Origin: Erythrobacter litoralis HTCC2594
GTDB taxonomy: Bacteria > Pseudomonadota > Alphaproteobacteria > Sphingomonadales > Sphingomonadaceae
Direction of reading: 5' to 3'
Length of the DNA stretch: 64,000 bases
NCBI RefSeq assembly: GCF_000013005.1
Contig: NC_007722.1
Location: 625,501 to 689,500 of the forward strand
The notes under the pieces: generated by a model
Told to the model about the DNA's origin: nothing
Seen by the model: the letters and a program-made list of their open reading frames with translations, nothing else
The model's database searches: none
Shown here: positions 1 through 7,910 of the stretch, one piece after another
Position numbering within the stretch: position 1 is the first letter of the stretch
Layout of the letters: every line of letters begins with the position of its first letter
Program-made: the position numbers and the translations under genes

Positions 1-179
1 TCCACGAGATGGACGCTCGCCGAAGCAGTTGCTGGTGGGACACCCAAAGCGCTGACCAACATGGTCTGAGTGATGACCCCGAATGCCATGCCGAGCGCAC
101 CATCGATGATCTGCGCAGCGAACCCAACGAGAATAAAGGGGAGCAAGTCTGCCGCTAGCGGCGCAATCGCATCGAACAT
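1..179 (-). CDS. TauE/SafE (TSUP) family membrane permease, N-terminal fragment
   Basis: This reading frame starts at an ATG at 177-179 and runs off the left edge after about 59 codons. The translation begins MFDAIAPLAADLLPFILVGF and continues with a Gly/Ala-rich segment containing AAQIIDGALGMAFG, then ALGVPPATASASVHLVE. This is the typical first repeat of sulfite exporter TauE/SafE (TSUP) proteins, polytopic inner-membrane carriers of sulfur-containing or other small anions. Only the first one or two membrane segments are visible, so the substrate cannot be judged. The 316 bases upstream carry no other gene. Confidence 0.75.
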   Translation of the reverse strand, partial: MFDAIAPLAADLLPFILVGFAAQIIDGALGMAFGVITQTMLVSALGVPPATASASVHLV

Positions 180-495
180 AGACGTAAACCTATGAAGGAC
201 ACGAAACGCCCGAAAGCGTGTCTATGTCAGCCGGAACCAACCGGATGAGCGGCATTTAGACGGCGATGGTGCGCCGCACAATACAATTCGCTTTGCAAGC
301 GACGGCTATGGACGATGGTTCTGAAACCGGCAACGAAGACGGCACGCGCACTGCGGATTTGCGGGCTGTGCTCCCATAACCCGTTTCAAGTGAGTCTCTA
401 GCTCAACCGGGGGCTCCGCACCTGATCGCCGACGCCTCGCGTTCATTTTACCGCAAAACTTTCCTACACGGCGATAATCTGCCTTATCCTCCCGG
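180..495. other. Intergenic region, no gene recognised
   Basis: This 316-base stretch separates the divergent TauE/SafE fragment and the HTH protein. It should hold both promoters. Reading frames inside it lack ribosome-binding sites and recognisable protein patterns. I could not match it to a known riboswitch or small RNA by eye. Confidence 0.4.
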
Positions 496-1143
496 ATGAG
501 CAAACATCCCGATCCCCATTCGTTCGACCCTGCCGGTGACACCGCCGGGGACGCTTCTCCCAACCTCTCGTCGCTGGAATTGACGCCCGCGCATGCCAAG
601 GGGTGGACGCCGCGGCGGCAGGCGGTGTTCCTGCGTGAACTGGCGGCGACGCATAATGTCTCGGCCGCCGCGCGTGCGGTCGGGATGAGCCGCCAGTCGG
701 CCTATCGCGTGCGCGCGCGGTTGCAGGGCCAGCCATTCGACTTGGCGTGGCAGGCGGCCTTCCGCACCCGCTTCGATGCGCTGGCGGAAAAGGCGCTGCA
801 GCTCGCCATGGAAGGCACCGAGGTGCCGCATTTTCACCAAGGCGAGTTGATCCATACGTCGCGTCGCCACGACACGCGCCTGATGCTGGGGTTGCTTGCC
901 CTCAAGGACAGGCTGCGGCGCTCGCCGCCTTCGAGCCGCGAACCGGCCTTTGCCTATGACGGTGACGATCTTGGCGAACTGATCGCAAGGGTGGAAGAGG
1001 GGCCCGAGCGCTGGCGCGATGGGCTCGACGAGGAATATGCGGCGAAGCGCGAGCGGGCACCGCGCGAGGGCGAGGAGGAGAACGAATTTCTCCTCGAAGT
1101 GGTCGATTACGAAGAAGAATTCGGAAGCGGAGGGGAGCCCTGA
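496..1143 (+). CDS. Helix-turn-helix protein of unknown function
   Basis: A 215-residue protein. Residues about 36-80 (GWTPRRQAVFLRELAATHN then VSAAARAVGMSRQSAYRVRA) form a clear helix-turn-helix, of the sort seen in terminase-small-subunit-like and homeodomain-like proteins. The likely recognition helix is MSRQSAYRVRA near residues 64-74. The middle is helical and basic, and the last 50 residues are strongly acidic (EGEEENEF, DYEEEFGS). I infer a DNA-binding regulator, but the target is unknown. It stands alone, upstream of lysK in the same direction with a gap of nearly 190 bases, so it probably has its own transcript. Confidence 0.6.
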   Translation: MSKHPDPHSFDPAGDTAGDASPNLSSLELTPAHAKGWTPRRQAVFLRELAATHNVSAAARAVGMSRQSAYRVRARLQGQPFDLAWQAAFRTRFDALAEKALQLAMEGTEVPHFHQGELIHTSRRHDTRLMLGLLALKDRLRRSPPSSREPAFAYDGDDLGELIARVEEGPERWRDGLDEEYAAKRERAPREGEEENEFLLEVVDYEEEFGSGGEP

Positions 1144-1238
1144 CGCGCGCCTCGAGGGAGAAAGCGAAAAGCGATGTGTCACCTGTAAACCACATGGGGT
1201 TTCGGAAAGGAATTCAGGTGTTTGGTAATAATCCAACA

Positions 1239-1266
1239 GGGTGACAGGGTGTAACCTGTGTCACCC
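1239..1266. promoter_or_regulatory. Perfect 8-bp inverted repeat upstream of lysK
   Basis: GGGTGACA (1239-1246) and TGTCACCC (1259-1266) form a perfect inverted repeat with a 12-base spacer, 64 bases before the lysK start. A related half site, TGTGTCACCTG, lies about 70 bases further upstream. It could be an operator or a leader hairpin. It lacks the T run of an intrinsic terminator. Assignment is by symmetry only. Confidence 0.35.
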
Positions 1267-1330
1267 GGCCGGGCACCGCCACCGCCGTTTCGCACTTGCA
1301 ACACTTGCAAGGCTCACGCAAAGGCGGCCC

Positions 1331-2971
1331 ATGAGCATGCAAGACCTGATGAACGCCGCCCGCGTCTCCAAAGCCTGGCCCTTCCAGGAGGCGCAGCGGC
1401 TGCTCAAGCGCTATCCGGACGGTAAACCCGGTGGCGAACCGGTGCTCTTCGAAACGGGCTATGGCCCCAGCGGTCTGCCGCATATCGGCACCTTCCAGGA
1501 GGTGCTGCGCACCACGCTGGTGCGGCGGGCCTATGAAGCGATCATCGGCGCGCGGCCCGAAGACGGCAAGACGCGCCTGGTCGCCTTCAGCGATGACATG
1601 GACGGCCTGCGCAAGGTGCCCGACAATATCGACCGCAAGGATGTGCTGGAGGCGAACCTGCACAAGCCGCTTAGCCGCATCCCGAGCCCGTTCAGCAACG
1701 AGCACGACAGCTACGCCGCGCACAACAATGCGAAGCTGCGCGAATTCCTCGACCGCTTCTGCTTCGACTACGATTTCGTCGCCTCGTCCGACATGTACAA
1801 TTCGGGGCAGTTCGACGAAGCGCTGAAGCAGGTCCTGCGCAAGAACCAGGACATTCTCGACATCATGCTGCCGACATTGCGCGCCGAGCGGGCGGCAACC
1901 TATTCGCCGGTTCTCCCGATCAGCCCGGAAACGGGCCGCGTGCTGCAGGTGCCGGTCGAAGTCGTCGATGCCGAGACAGGGATCGTACGCTTCACCGACG
2001 AGGACGGAACAGTGGTCGAGCAGTCGGCGCTCGGCGGCATGGCCAAGCTGCAATGGAAAGTCGACTGGGCGATGCGCTGGTACGCGCTCGGCGTCGATTA
2101 CGAGATGTACGGCAAGGACCTGACCGACAGCGGCGTGCAGTCGGGCCGCATCGTTAAGGTGCTCGGCGGGCGCAAGCCGGAAGGGCTGATCTATGAGCTG
2201 TTCCTCGACGAGAAAGGCGAGAAAATCTCCAAGTCCAAAGGCAACGGCCTGACGATCGAGGAATGGCTGACCTATGGCACCGAAGAGAGCCTGGGCTTTT
2301 ACATCTTCCCCAATCCCAAGAGCGCCAAGCAATTGCATGTCGGCGTGATTCCGCGCGCGGTCGACGATTACTGGCAATTCCGCGAGCGGATCCCGGAGCA
2401 GGAACTCGAAAAGCAGCTCGGCAATCCGGCGTGGAACCTGCTGCGCGTCAACGGCGATTGGCCGGAGGGGGACAGGGTGGCAGAAGCGCCGGGGGCGGGG
2501 GACAGCCTGCCGGTGACCTATGGCCTGCTGCTCAATCTCGCGAGCGTGCTGGGGGCCGAAGCGACCGAGCAGAACCTCGCCGACTATCTCGACACCTATC
2601 TCGATGGTGCCGAGCGCGGGCCGGAACTCGATGCGCTGATCGCCTGCGCGGTCGCCTATACGCGCGACTACATCGTGCCGACCCTCAACAAGCGCGCGCC
2701 GGCGCCCAACGAAGCCGCGGCCTTGCACGAACTCGATACTTTCCTCGCCGAAGCCGATCCGGCGATGAGTGCGGAAGACTTGCAGACGCAGGTCTACGAG
2801 ATTGGAAAGAAAGAGGAATACGGCTTCGAGAGCTTGCGCGACTGGTTCAAGGCGCTGTATCAGACACTGCTCGGAACCGACCAAGGTCCACGTATGGGCA
2901 GTTTCATAAAGCTGTATGGTATGACGAATACGCGGCGAATCGTGGGGGAAGCGCTCGCGCGTAGCGACTGA
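1331..2971 (+). CDS. lysK: Lysyl-tRNA synthetase, class I
   Basis: Charges tRNA-Lys with lysine in the cytoplasm. The protein has the class I signatures: PHIGT at residues 50-54 (HIGH motif) and KISKS at 298-302 (KMSKS motif) on a Rossmann catalytic domain, followed by a helical anticodon-binding region. At 546 residues it has the usual length for archaeal and alphaproteobacterial class I LysRS, which replaces the class II LysS of most bacteria. The frame stays open to 1241, but the ATG at 1331 gives the expected N-terminus (MSMQDLMNAARVSKAWPF). The upstream extension would run through the inverted repeat at 1239-1266. The LOV kinase gene follows after 21 bases and may share the transcript. 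Confidence 0.95.
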   Translation: MSMQDLMNAARVSKAWPFQEAQRLLKRYPDGKPGGEPVLFETGYGPSGLPHIGTFQEVLRTTLVRRAYEAIIGARPEDGKTRLVAFSDDMDGLRKVPDNIDRKDVLEANLHKPLSRIPSPFSNEHDSYAAHNNAKLREFLDRFCFDYDFVASSDMYNSGQFDEALKQVLRKNQDILDIMLPTLRAERAATYSPVLPISPETGRVLQVPVEVVDAETGIVRFTDEDGTVVEQSALGGMAKLQWKVDWAMRWYALGVDYEMYGKDLTDSGVQSGRIVKVLGGRKPEGLIYELFLDEKGEKISKSKGNGLTIEEWLTYGTEESLGFYIFPNPKSAKQLHVGVIPRAVDDYWQFRERIPEQELEKQLGNPAWNLLRVNGDWPEGDRVAEAPGAGDSLPVTYGLLLNLASVLGAEATEQNLADYLDTYLDGAERGPELDALIACAVAYTRDYIVPTLNKRAPAPNEAAALHELDTFLAEADPAMSAEDLQTQVYEIGKKEEYGFESLRDWFKALYQTLLGTDQGPRMGSFIKLYGMTNTRRIVGEALARSD

Positions 2972-2992
2972 CATAACGTCGAAGGATCGAAC

Positions 2993-4099
2993 GTGACGGA
3001 CGGTGACGGGCGGGATTTGCCGCTCAAGGGTGAAATCTCGGCTCAAGCAGGGCGCGAGTTCGATACGAGCAGACTGGACCTGCGGGCGATCATCGATCCG
3101 CGCGATCTGCGTGTGGACCCGACGCGCCTGTTCCTGGAAACCACGCAGCAGACGCGCCTGGCGATCTGCATTTCGGACCCTCACCAACCCGATTGCCCGG
3201 TGGTCTATGTCAACCAGGCGTTCCTCGATCTGACCGGCTATGCGCGCGAGGAGATCGTCGGCAGGAATTGCCGCTTTCTACAGGGCGCGGACACCGATCC
3301 CGAACAGGTCCGGAAACTGCGCGAAGGGATTGCGGCAGAGCGCTATACCGTCGTCGACCTGCTCAACTACAGGAAGGATGGTATCCCGTTCTGGAATGCG
3401 GTTCATGTCGGCCCGATCTACGGCGAGGACGGCACGTTGCAGTATTTCTACGGCTCGCAATGGGACATTACCGATATCGTCGCGGAGCGCCGCAAAGCCG
3501 AAACGCAGCGCCGGATTGCCGCCGAGCTGCGTCATCGCACCGGCAATATCTTCGCCGTCCTCAACGCCATCATCGGCCTGACCTCGCGCCGCGAGCGCGA
3601 CGTATCGGAATTCGCCGATAAACTTTCCGAGAGGGTCAGCGCGCTCGCCTCCGCCCACCGCATGACCATCATGGACGAGCCGGACCAGGAAGCGGTCGCG
3701 ATCGACGATCTCGTCACCGGCGTCATGAAACCCTATCGCAACCGCTTCGCCGAGCGGGTGACCACTTCCGGTCCGAAAATCGAGCTGGGGCCGCGCAGCG
3801 TCACCGCCCTCGGCCTCGCCCTGCACGAACTGGCGACCAATGCCGTCAAATACGGCGCGCTGAGCGTCGATGCCGGTCGCGTCGAGATTTCATGGAGCCG
3901 CGAGGACGGCGATGTCACGCTGGTCTGGCAGGAACAGGGCGGGCCGACGGTTTCTCAGGAGCAGTCCGAGCCCGTGAAGGGCAACGGCACGATGCTGATC
4001 GACGGCATGATCGCCAGCCTCACCGGCTCCATCGAGCGCGACTTTGCGGCCGCGGGTCTTCAGGCGAAGATCACACTGCCCGTGCATCAACCGGAGTGA
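2993..4099 (+). CDS. LOV-domain blue-light sensor histidine kinase, HWE family
   Basis: A soluble 368-residue photoreceptor kinase. Residues about 40-160 are a LOV/PAS domain with the flavin-binding motif GRNCRFLQG; Cys93 would form the light-driven flavin adduct. The kinase part has the HWE/HisKA_2 pattern: phospho-acceptor His181 in ELRHRTGN, an N-box ALHELATNAVKYGALS, and the Trp-X-Glu signature in LVWQEQGGP. The start is GTG at 2993, preceded by GAAGGA with good spacing. There is no membrane segment and no adjacent response regulator, so its partner is elsewhere. The layout resembles the Erythrobacter litoralis LOV kinases. It may be co-transcribed with lysK, 21 bases upstream. Confidence 0.92.
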   Translation: MTDGDGRDLPLKGEISAQAGREFDTSRLDLRAIIDPRDLRVDPTRLFLETTQQTRLAICISDPHQPDCPVVYVNQAFLDLTGYAREEIVGRNCRFLQGADTDPEQVRKLREGIAAERYTVVDLLNYRKDGIPFWNAVHVGPIYGEDGTLQYFYGSQWDITDIVAERRKAETQRRIAAELRHRTGNIFAVLNAIIGLTSRRERDVSEFADKLSERVSALASAHRMTIMDEPDQEAVAIDDLVTGVMKPYRNRFAERVTTSGPKIELGPRSVTALGLALHELATNAVKYGALSVDAGRVEISWSREDGDVTLVWQEQGGPTVSQEQSEPVKGNGTMLIDGMIASLTGSIERDFAAAGLQAKITLPVHQPE

Positions 4100-4114
4100 T
4101 CCGGCGGGAGGCGG

Positions 4115-4783
4115 TCAGCCCCACTTTCTCGTGCGATACCAGCGGGTTATGACGTATTTTACACCTTGCTCCACCGGTGTTCCGGCATGCAGGGTGTCTT
4201 CGTTCGGGATGCCCTCGGGCGTTGCGTTGTTCCAGCACAGGAGCACGCCCGGCTTGGGCTCGATATTGATCCCGACATTGGTGAAATTGGTCGCGCCGCC
4301 CTTTTCGACCTTGTTCAGGAACAGCATCGCCGTCCAGCTGCGCTGCCCGCCGCGCTTGCGCTCGGCCTTCCAGTAGTCCTCGGTAGGGTAGAAGAAATCG
4401 TGATGCGGCTTGAATTGCTGCCCGGTCATGTAGCGCTGGCCCTGCATCGTCTCGCCGAGCTTCGTCGGCAGGCCCAGCGCATCGTCGATCCGGCGACTGA
4501 TCGCCTGGATGAACGGGTCGCGTCCGTCGAAATTGCCGGAGTAGGAAGTGCGGAAGCCGTCCTTGTACGTGCCTTCGTAGAGCGTGCTGGGCTGCGCGAC
4601 GATGTCGATCATCATCATCAGCTTCTTGCATTCGCTCGCCGTCAGGAACTCGCCGATGGCAAAGATCTCGGCCTTGTCGGTCGGCACCTTGTAGGCCTTG
4701 GGATCGGCCTCGAGCCGCTTGCGCACCATCTTGCCGACGCGGGCGAGGGCATCCTTGTCAGGGACTGTCGTAGTGGTGGTCAT
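4115..4783 (-). CDS. 2-oxoglutarate/Fe(II)-dependent prolyl 4-hydroxylase-like oxygenase
   Basis: A 222-residue P4Hc-type dioxygenase. The iron triad is visible as His127-x-Asp129 (KPHHDFF) and His199 (DTLHAGTP). Lys209 or Arg214 in GVKYVITRWYR is placed to bind 2-oxoglutarate. The double-stranded beta-helix core runs from about residue 75 to the end. The substrate is unknown; relatives hydroxylate prolyl or other residues of proteins or small molecules. I chose the ATG at 4783 (MTTTTTVPDKDAL) because the 36-residue upstream extension would run into the terminator-like hairpin at 4817-4853. It lies downstream of the RcnB-like gene but is separated by that hairpin. Confidence 0.88.
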   Translation of the reverse strand: MTTTTTVPDKDALARVGKMVRKRLEADPKAYKVPTDKAEIFAIGEFLTASECKKLMMMIDIVAQPSTLYEGTYKDGFRTSYSGNFDGRDPFIQAISRRIDDALGLPTKLGETMQGQRYMTGQQFKPHHDFFYPTEDYWKAERKRGGQRSWTAMLFLNKVEKGGATNFTNVGINIEPKPGVLLCWNNATPEGIPNEDTLHAGTPVEQGVKYVITRWYRTRKWG

Positions 4784-4816
4784 GGAATACCGAATAGCGC
4801 GAGCGCAGGAACTAGG

Positions 4817-4853
4817 AAACCCTCGCCCGGGCAGGAGACCGGGGCGAGGGTTT
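4817..4853 (-). terminator. Hairpin terminator after the RcnB-like gene
   Basis: AAACCCTCGCCC (4817-4828) and GGGCGAGGGTTT (4842-4853) pair perfectly over 12 bp with a 13-base loop. On the minus strand it lies about 60 bases past the stop of the RcnB-like gene. The stem ends in TTT, giving a short terminal U run. It separates that gene from the oxygenase gene. Confidence 0.65.
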
Positions 4854-4909
4854 CGCGGCGCCGGGGCAGACCCCCATCGTTCCCGGCGCAAGCTGTCGCG
4901 TGACGCGAA

Positions 4910-5938
4910 TTACCAGAAGAAGTCGTAGATCACGTCGACCACCTGCCCGGTGTAGGTATTCACCAGCAGCACGTCGTCGTAATAGCGGACCCAGCGATAG
5001 GGGCCGTAGACTTCCGGCAGGCGGTAGCTCCACGGATCGTTGATCCAGTAGCGGCTGCCGAAGAAGACGGTATCCAGGAAGAACCCGATATTCAGCCTGT
5101 TGTAGCGGTAGTTGCGATAGGGCGCATAATAGCGGCCCAGCCGGTAGTGGTTGCGATAATTGTTGCGGTAATGCCGCCAGTTGTAGCGACGGTTGTCGCG
5201 CCACTTGCGGTTCCACCGGCGGTAATCGCCCCGGCGATAGTCACCACGCCGGTCGTAACGGTTGCCGACATAGCGGTCCGAGCGATTGTTGCGGCGCCAG
5301 TCGCGACGGGCATCGCGGCGACCTTCACGATAGGCATCGCGGCGGTCCGCGCGCCGATCCCAGCGATTGTCACGACGATCCGCGCGGCGGTCGGCACGGT
5401 TGTCGCGACGGTCGGCGCGGCGATCCCAGCGGTTGTCGGCACGGTTGCCACGGCGCTCGGCGCGGCGCTGTTCGCGCTGCTGGATGAGGCGACGATCCTC
5501 GCGATCGATACGCTGGGTGTAGTTGCGGTTCACGCCCATCCGGCGTCCTTCGCCGCCTCCGCGACGGAACTGCTCACGGCGGTTCTCGCGAGCGACCTGA
5601 CGCTGCACCTGCCGGCGTTCTTCGCGGAAATCCTGGCGGTTGCCGCGACGTTCCTGGCGAACGTTCTGCCGAACCTGGCGTTGCTGACGTACCGGTGCGG
5701 CGGCTGGGCGCTGGGCTTGCCGACGCTCTTGCCGCGCCTGCTGGCGCTGACCGCGATTGGCACGGCGGGCTTCACGGCGTTGGCCGCGGTTCTGGCGCGC
5801 CTGCTGGCGCGCATCGCGATCGCGCTCGGCGCGCTGGGTGTCGGCACTCGCTTCTGCCTGCGCAGGGGCGGCAGTGAAGGCAAGCACCGCAGCAAGCGCG
5901 GACAGCCCGCTCGCCTCGAGTAGTTGCTTGATCGTCAT
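4910..5938 (-). CDS. RcnB-family periplasmic protein with long Arg-rich repeat region
   Basis: A 342-residue secreted protein. Residues 1-29 are a signal peptide (LSALAAVLAFTAAPAQAEA). Residues 30-260 are extremely Arg-rich, with short repeats built on RADRRD and RWDRRADRRD. The C-terminal 40 residues (YRLPEVYGPYRWVRYYDDVL, then NTYTGQVVDVIYDFFW) match the RcnB domain, named for the E. coli periplasmic nickel/cobalt homeostasis protein. In sphingomonads such proteins are common and their role is unproven, so metal homeostasis is only a possibility. The start is ATG at 5938 with AGGGAAACG before it. A reading frame on the opposite strand is an artefact of the Arg-rich codons. Confidence 0.8.
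   Translation of the reverse strand: MTIKQLLEASGLSALAAVLAFTAAPAQAEASADTQRAERDRDARQQARQNRGQRREARRANRGQRQQARQERRQAQRPAAAPVRQQRQVRQNVRQERRGNRQDFREERRQVQRQVARENRREQFRRGGGEGRRMGVNRNYTQRIDREDRRLIQQREQRRAERRGNRADNRWDRRADRRDNRADRRADRRDNRWDRRADRRDAYREGRRDARRDWRRNNRSDRYVGNRYDRRGDYRRGDYRRWNRKWRDNRRYNWRHYRNNYRNHYRLGRYYAPYRNYRYNRLNIGFFLDTVFFGSRYWINDPWSYRLPEVYGPYRWVRYYDDVLLVNTYTGQVVDVIYDFFW
5336..5443 (-). repeat. In-frame tandem repeat coding for RADRRD-type units
   Basis: Within the RcnB-like gene, codons 166-201 encode degenerate copies of a 6-7 residue unit (RADRRDN, RWDRRAD). The DNA repeats as GCGGCGATCCGCGCG-like blocks. Such repeats can change length by slippage. Confidence 0.6.
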
Positions 5939-6101
5939 GATCGTTTCCCTTCCTGTTGCCGCGCTGCCCACCCTTGCGGCTCGAACGATGAGCCGAGAAG
6001 TAGGGGCGGCCAAGTGACCGGAAACTGAACCGGTCGCTTCGGTTTGTGTTAATGTTTGTCTAGAGAAAGCTGAATGAACCTGCGCTTGACGAGCCGACGC
6101 C

Positions 6102-6713
6102 ATGACGCCCAAGGCAGGCGCCATGCTTGAACCCCCGAAATCGCTGGAAGACGTCCGGCTCGATATCGCGACACGGCTGAACCGGGCGGTGAAAGATCGC
6201 AGGAGCCCGATGCACACGCCGGCGGTTGCGACCGCCGATGCCGACATTCGTATCATGGTGCTGCGCGCTTATGACCGGGAAACGCAGAGCTTGCGTTTCC
6301 ACACCGACATCCGCGCGCCGAAGTCGCGAGTGATCGGCGATGGCGCGCCGGTCGGCGTTTTGTTCTACGACAAGGGGGCGAAGATCCAGATCCGCTGCCG
6401 CGGCGAAGGCCGGATCGAGCAGGACAGCGAGATTGCCGATGCGGCCTGGGCTTCGAGCACCAATTTCGCCCGGCGCTGTTATCTGGGCGATGGGCCGGGA
6501 GCGCCGAGCGAGGCGGCGACCAGTGGCTTGCCGCCGGAGTTGGAAGGCGTCCAGCCGGAGGATGACCAGATCCTGCCTGCGCGGGAGAATTTCGCGGTTT
6601 TGCTGGTGAAGGTCGAGCAATTCGACTGGCTCTTTCTCGCGCACACGGGTCATATGAGGGCGCAATTCCAAGGCCCGCTCGATGGCGCCACTGCGCGCTG
6701 GGTCGCGCCCTAG
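6102..6713 (+). CDS. Pyridoxamine 5'-phosphate oxidase-like flavin-binding protein
   Basis: A 203-residue protein with a split beta-barrel of the FMN-binding PNPOx-like type: RSPMHTPAVATADADIRIMV, then LRFHTDIRAPKSRVI and GVLFYDKGAKIQIRCRGEG. RxxxxxRAPKSR resembles the flavin-phosphate-binding stretch. It is close to the Alr4036-type families, which are not proven to make pyridoxal phosphate, so the reaction is left open. The start may be ATG 6102 or ATG 6123. It is divergent from the RcnB-like gene, with a 163-base shared upstream region. Confidence 0.8.
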   Translation: MTPKAGAMLEPPKSLEDVRLDIATRLNRAVKDRRSPMHTPAVATADADIRIMVLRAYDRETQSLRFHTDIRAPKSRVIGDGAPVGVLFYDKGAKIQIRCRGEGRIEQDSEIADAAWASSTNFARRCYLGDGPGAPSEAATSGLPPELEGVQPEDDQILPARENFAVLLVKVEQFDWLFLAHTGHMRAQFQGPLDGATARWVAP

Positions 6714-6722
6714 ACCCGGAAG

Positions 6723-6753
6723 TGGTATCCTTGCTGGCGGAGGAGAGATACCA
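6723..6753 (+). promoter_or_regulatory. Inverted repeat enclosing the ribosome-binding site of the next gene
   Basis: TGGTATC (6723-6729) pairs perfectly with GATACCA (6747-6753). The 17-base loop holds the Shine-Dalgarno GGAGGAG (6739-6745), and the right arm overlaps the A of the start codon. In mRNA this could partly block initiation. The stem is short and its function is unproven. Confidence 0.3.
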
Positions 6754-7181
6754 TGTTGATAGAGCTTATGGTCATTCCCGCGGCCGTCGCGATACAGTTG
6801 GCGCCTGCGCAGACCGCCGAACTGCCGCGCACCCGCCTCGAACAGAGAGTCCGCCGGACGCCGAGCGAGCGGGTGATCGAGATGCAGCGCCCGCGACCGA
6901 ACGCCGATCGCGACGCGCTGTTACAGGCGAGGGCGGAACTCGATGCCGCCTATCGGGCGCGCAGGATCGACAGCCGGGCCTACGCCGAGGCCAATTTCCG
7001 CAATGCCGTGGCTCTGAGGCTGTTGGAGGACTCGCTGCGCAGCGCGGATGACGGGGAGAAACTGGGAAATTTCGACATCCAGAACCTGATGAACGTGTAC
7101 AACCGGTCGAACACGACCGCCTCGACTGTCACGAAGAAGGTCGATGACACTGCCAACGCGGTGATCGGGAAGGTGGGCTAA
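6753..7181 (+). CDS. Small exported hypothetical protein
   Basis: A 142-residue protein with a strong ribosome-binding site (GGAGGAG, 7 bases before ATG). The N-terminus (LIELMVIPAAVAIQLAPAQT) looks like a short signal peptide. The rest is a helical, Arg/Ala-rich region with no recognised domain, ending in TVTKKVDDTANAVIGKVG. It starts 39 bases after the PNPOx-like gene and may be transcribed with it. I do not recognise the family. Confidence 0.6.
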   Translation: MLIELMVIPAAVAIQLAPAQTAELPRTRLEQRVRRTPSERVIEMQRPRPNADRDALLQARAELDAAYRARRIDSRAYAEANFRNAVALRLLEDSLRSADDGEKLGNFDIQNLMNVYNRSNTTASTVTKKVDDTANAVIGKVG

Positions 7182-7377
7182 ATTGATCGAACCTCGCTGT
7201 TTAAGGTCAACCGATCTTCGGCAGGGAGCCCGCGATTGCAGGAGATTAGGGACGCTCGCGGTGGAGGACGTGTGACTTCCATTCGGCGTAATTCATGCGC
7301 TACCGGGTTTCGCGACGATCGGGTGCAAGGCATCGGATCCCGGTTAGCGGCCCGCTGCAATGTAGGACAGCCAGCGG

Positions 7378-7827
7378 TCAGGGGCTGGGGCGCTGTCGCC
7401 AGTAGGCGAAGACCTCGGCCTGTATCCACTCCACCAGCCTTTTGGCCTCCGCGCCTTTCCAAGGGCCGTTATGCTCGTGTCGTCCGGCATTGCCGGTCCA
7501 CCAGCCCTGTCCGGGCAGGCCGTCGCTCTCGCGCACGACCAGCACGGCGAGGCCGGGCTCGCAATGGGCGCGGGCCGTCTCATCGATGGCGTCAAGCGTC
7601 GCGCACAAGGCGCGCATCTTGGGGCGCGTGAAGCGATGGCCCAGCAGGCCGAGCATTTCGGAATAGCTCACCACCCTCTCCTCGCGCGCGGCCGCGATCA
7701 ACAATGCACGGACGCGGGCGGTATCGGCGATATTGCCGGGGGAGGATGGCGCAACGATGCCCTCCGCCTCGAGCCAATCGGAGACGGACCGGTCCAGCCG
7801 TGATGGGGTGCGCGGCATTCGATCCAT
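7378..7827 (-). CDS. Hypothetical protein, full-length member of a locally duplicated family
   Basis: A 149-residue cytoplasmic protein with no recognised catalytic motif. The central stretch ADTARVRALLIAAAREERVV, then SYSEMLGLLGHRFTRPKMRA, is helical. The C-terminal half holds LAVLVVRESDGLPGQGWW and WKGAEAKRLVEW. The N-terminal half is about 80% identical by eye to a shortened copy at 10492-10797. Conservation of LLGHRFT and GLPGQGWW in this intact copy suggests a real function, possibly nucleic-acid related, but I cannot name it. ATG 7818 is an alternative start. Confidence 0.65.
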   Translation of the reverse strand: MDRMPRTPSRLDRSVSDWLEAEGIVAPSSPGNIADTARVRALLIAAAREERVVSYSEMLGLLGHRFTRPKMRALCATLDAIDETARAHCEPGLAVLVVRESDGLPGQGWWTGNAGRHEHNGPWKGAEAKRLVEWIQAEVFAYWRQRPSP

Positions 7828-7910
7828 GTATCACGCAACGCCGCCTGCCGCGAGTTCGAGGGGCGGGGAGAGGCGGCATCCGGTGCCGCCCCTCCCGCCG
7901 AAATCCGGTG

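Noticed and set aside
484..1236. 250-codon frame on the minus strand opposite the HTH protein
   Set aside because: No family pattern; the plus strand carries a coherent helix-turn-helix.
5336..5443. Possible CRISPR-like repeats
   Set aside because: The units are short, contiguous and in frame with the RcnB-like gene, without unique spacers.
5147..5923. Open frame rich in Val, Ala and Ile opposite the RcnB-like gene
   Set aside because: It mirrors Arg/Asp-rich codons; apparent hydrophobic helices are an artefact of the repeat composition.
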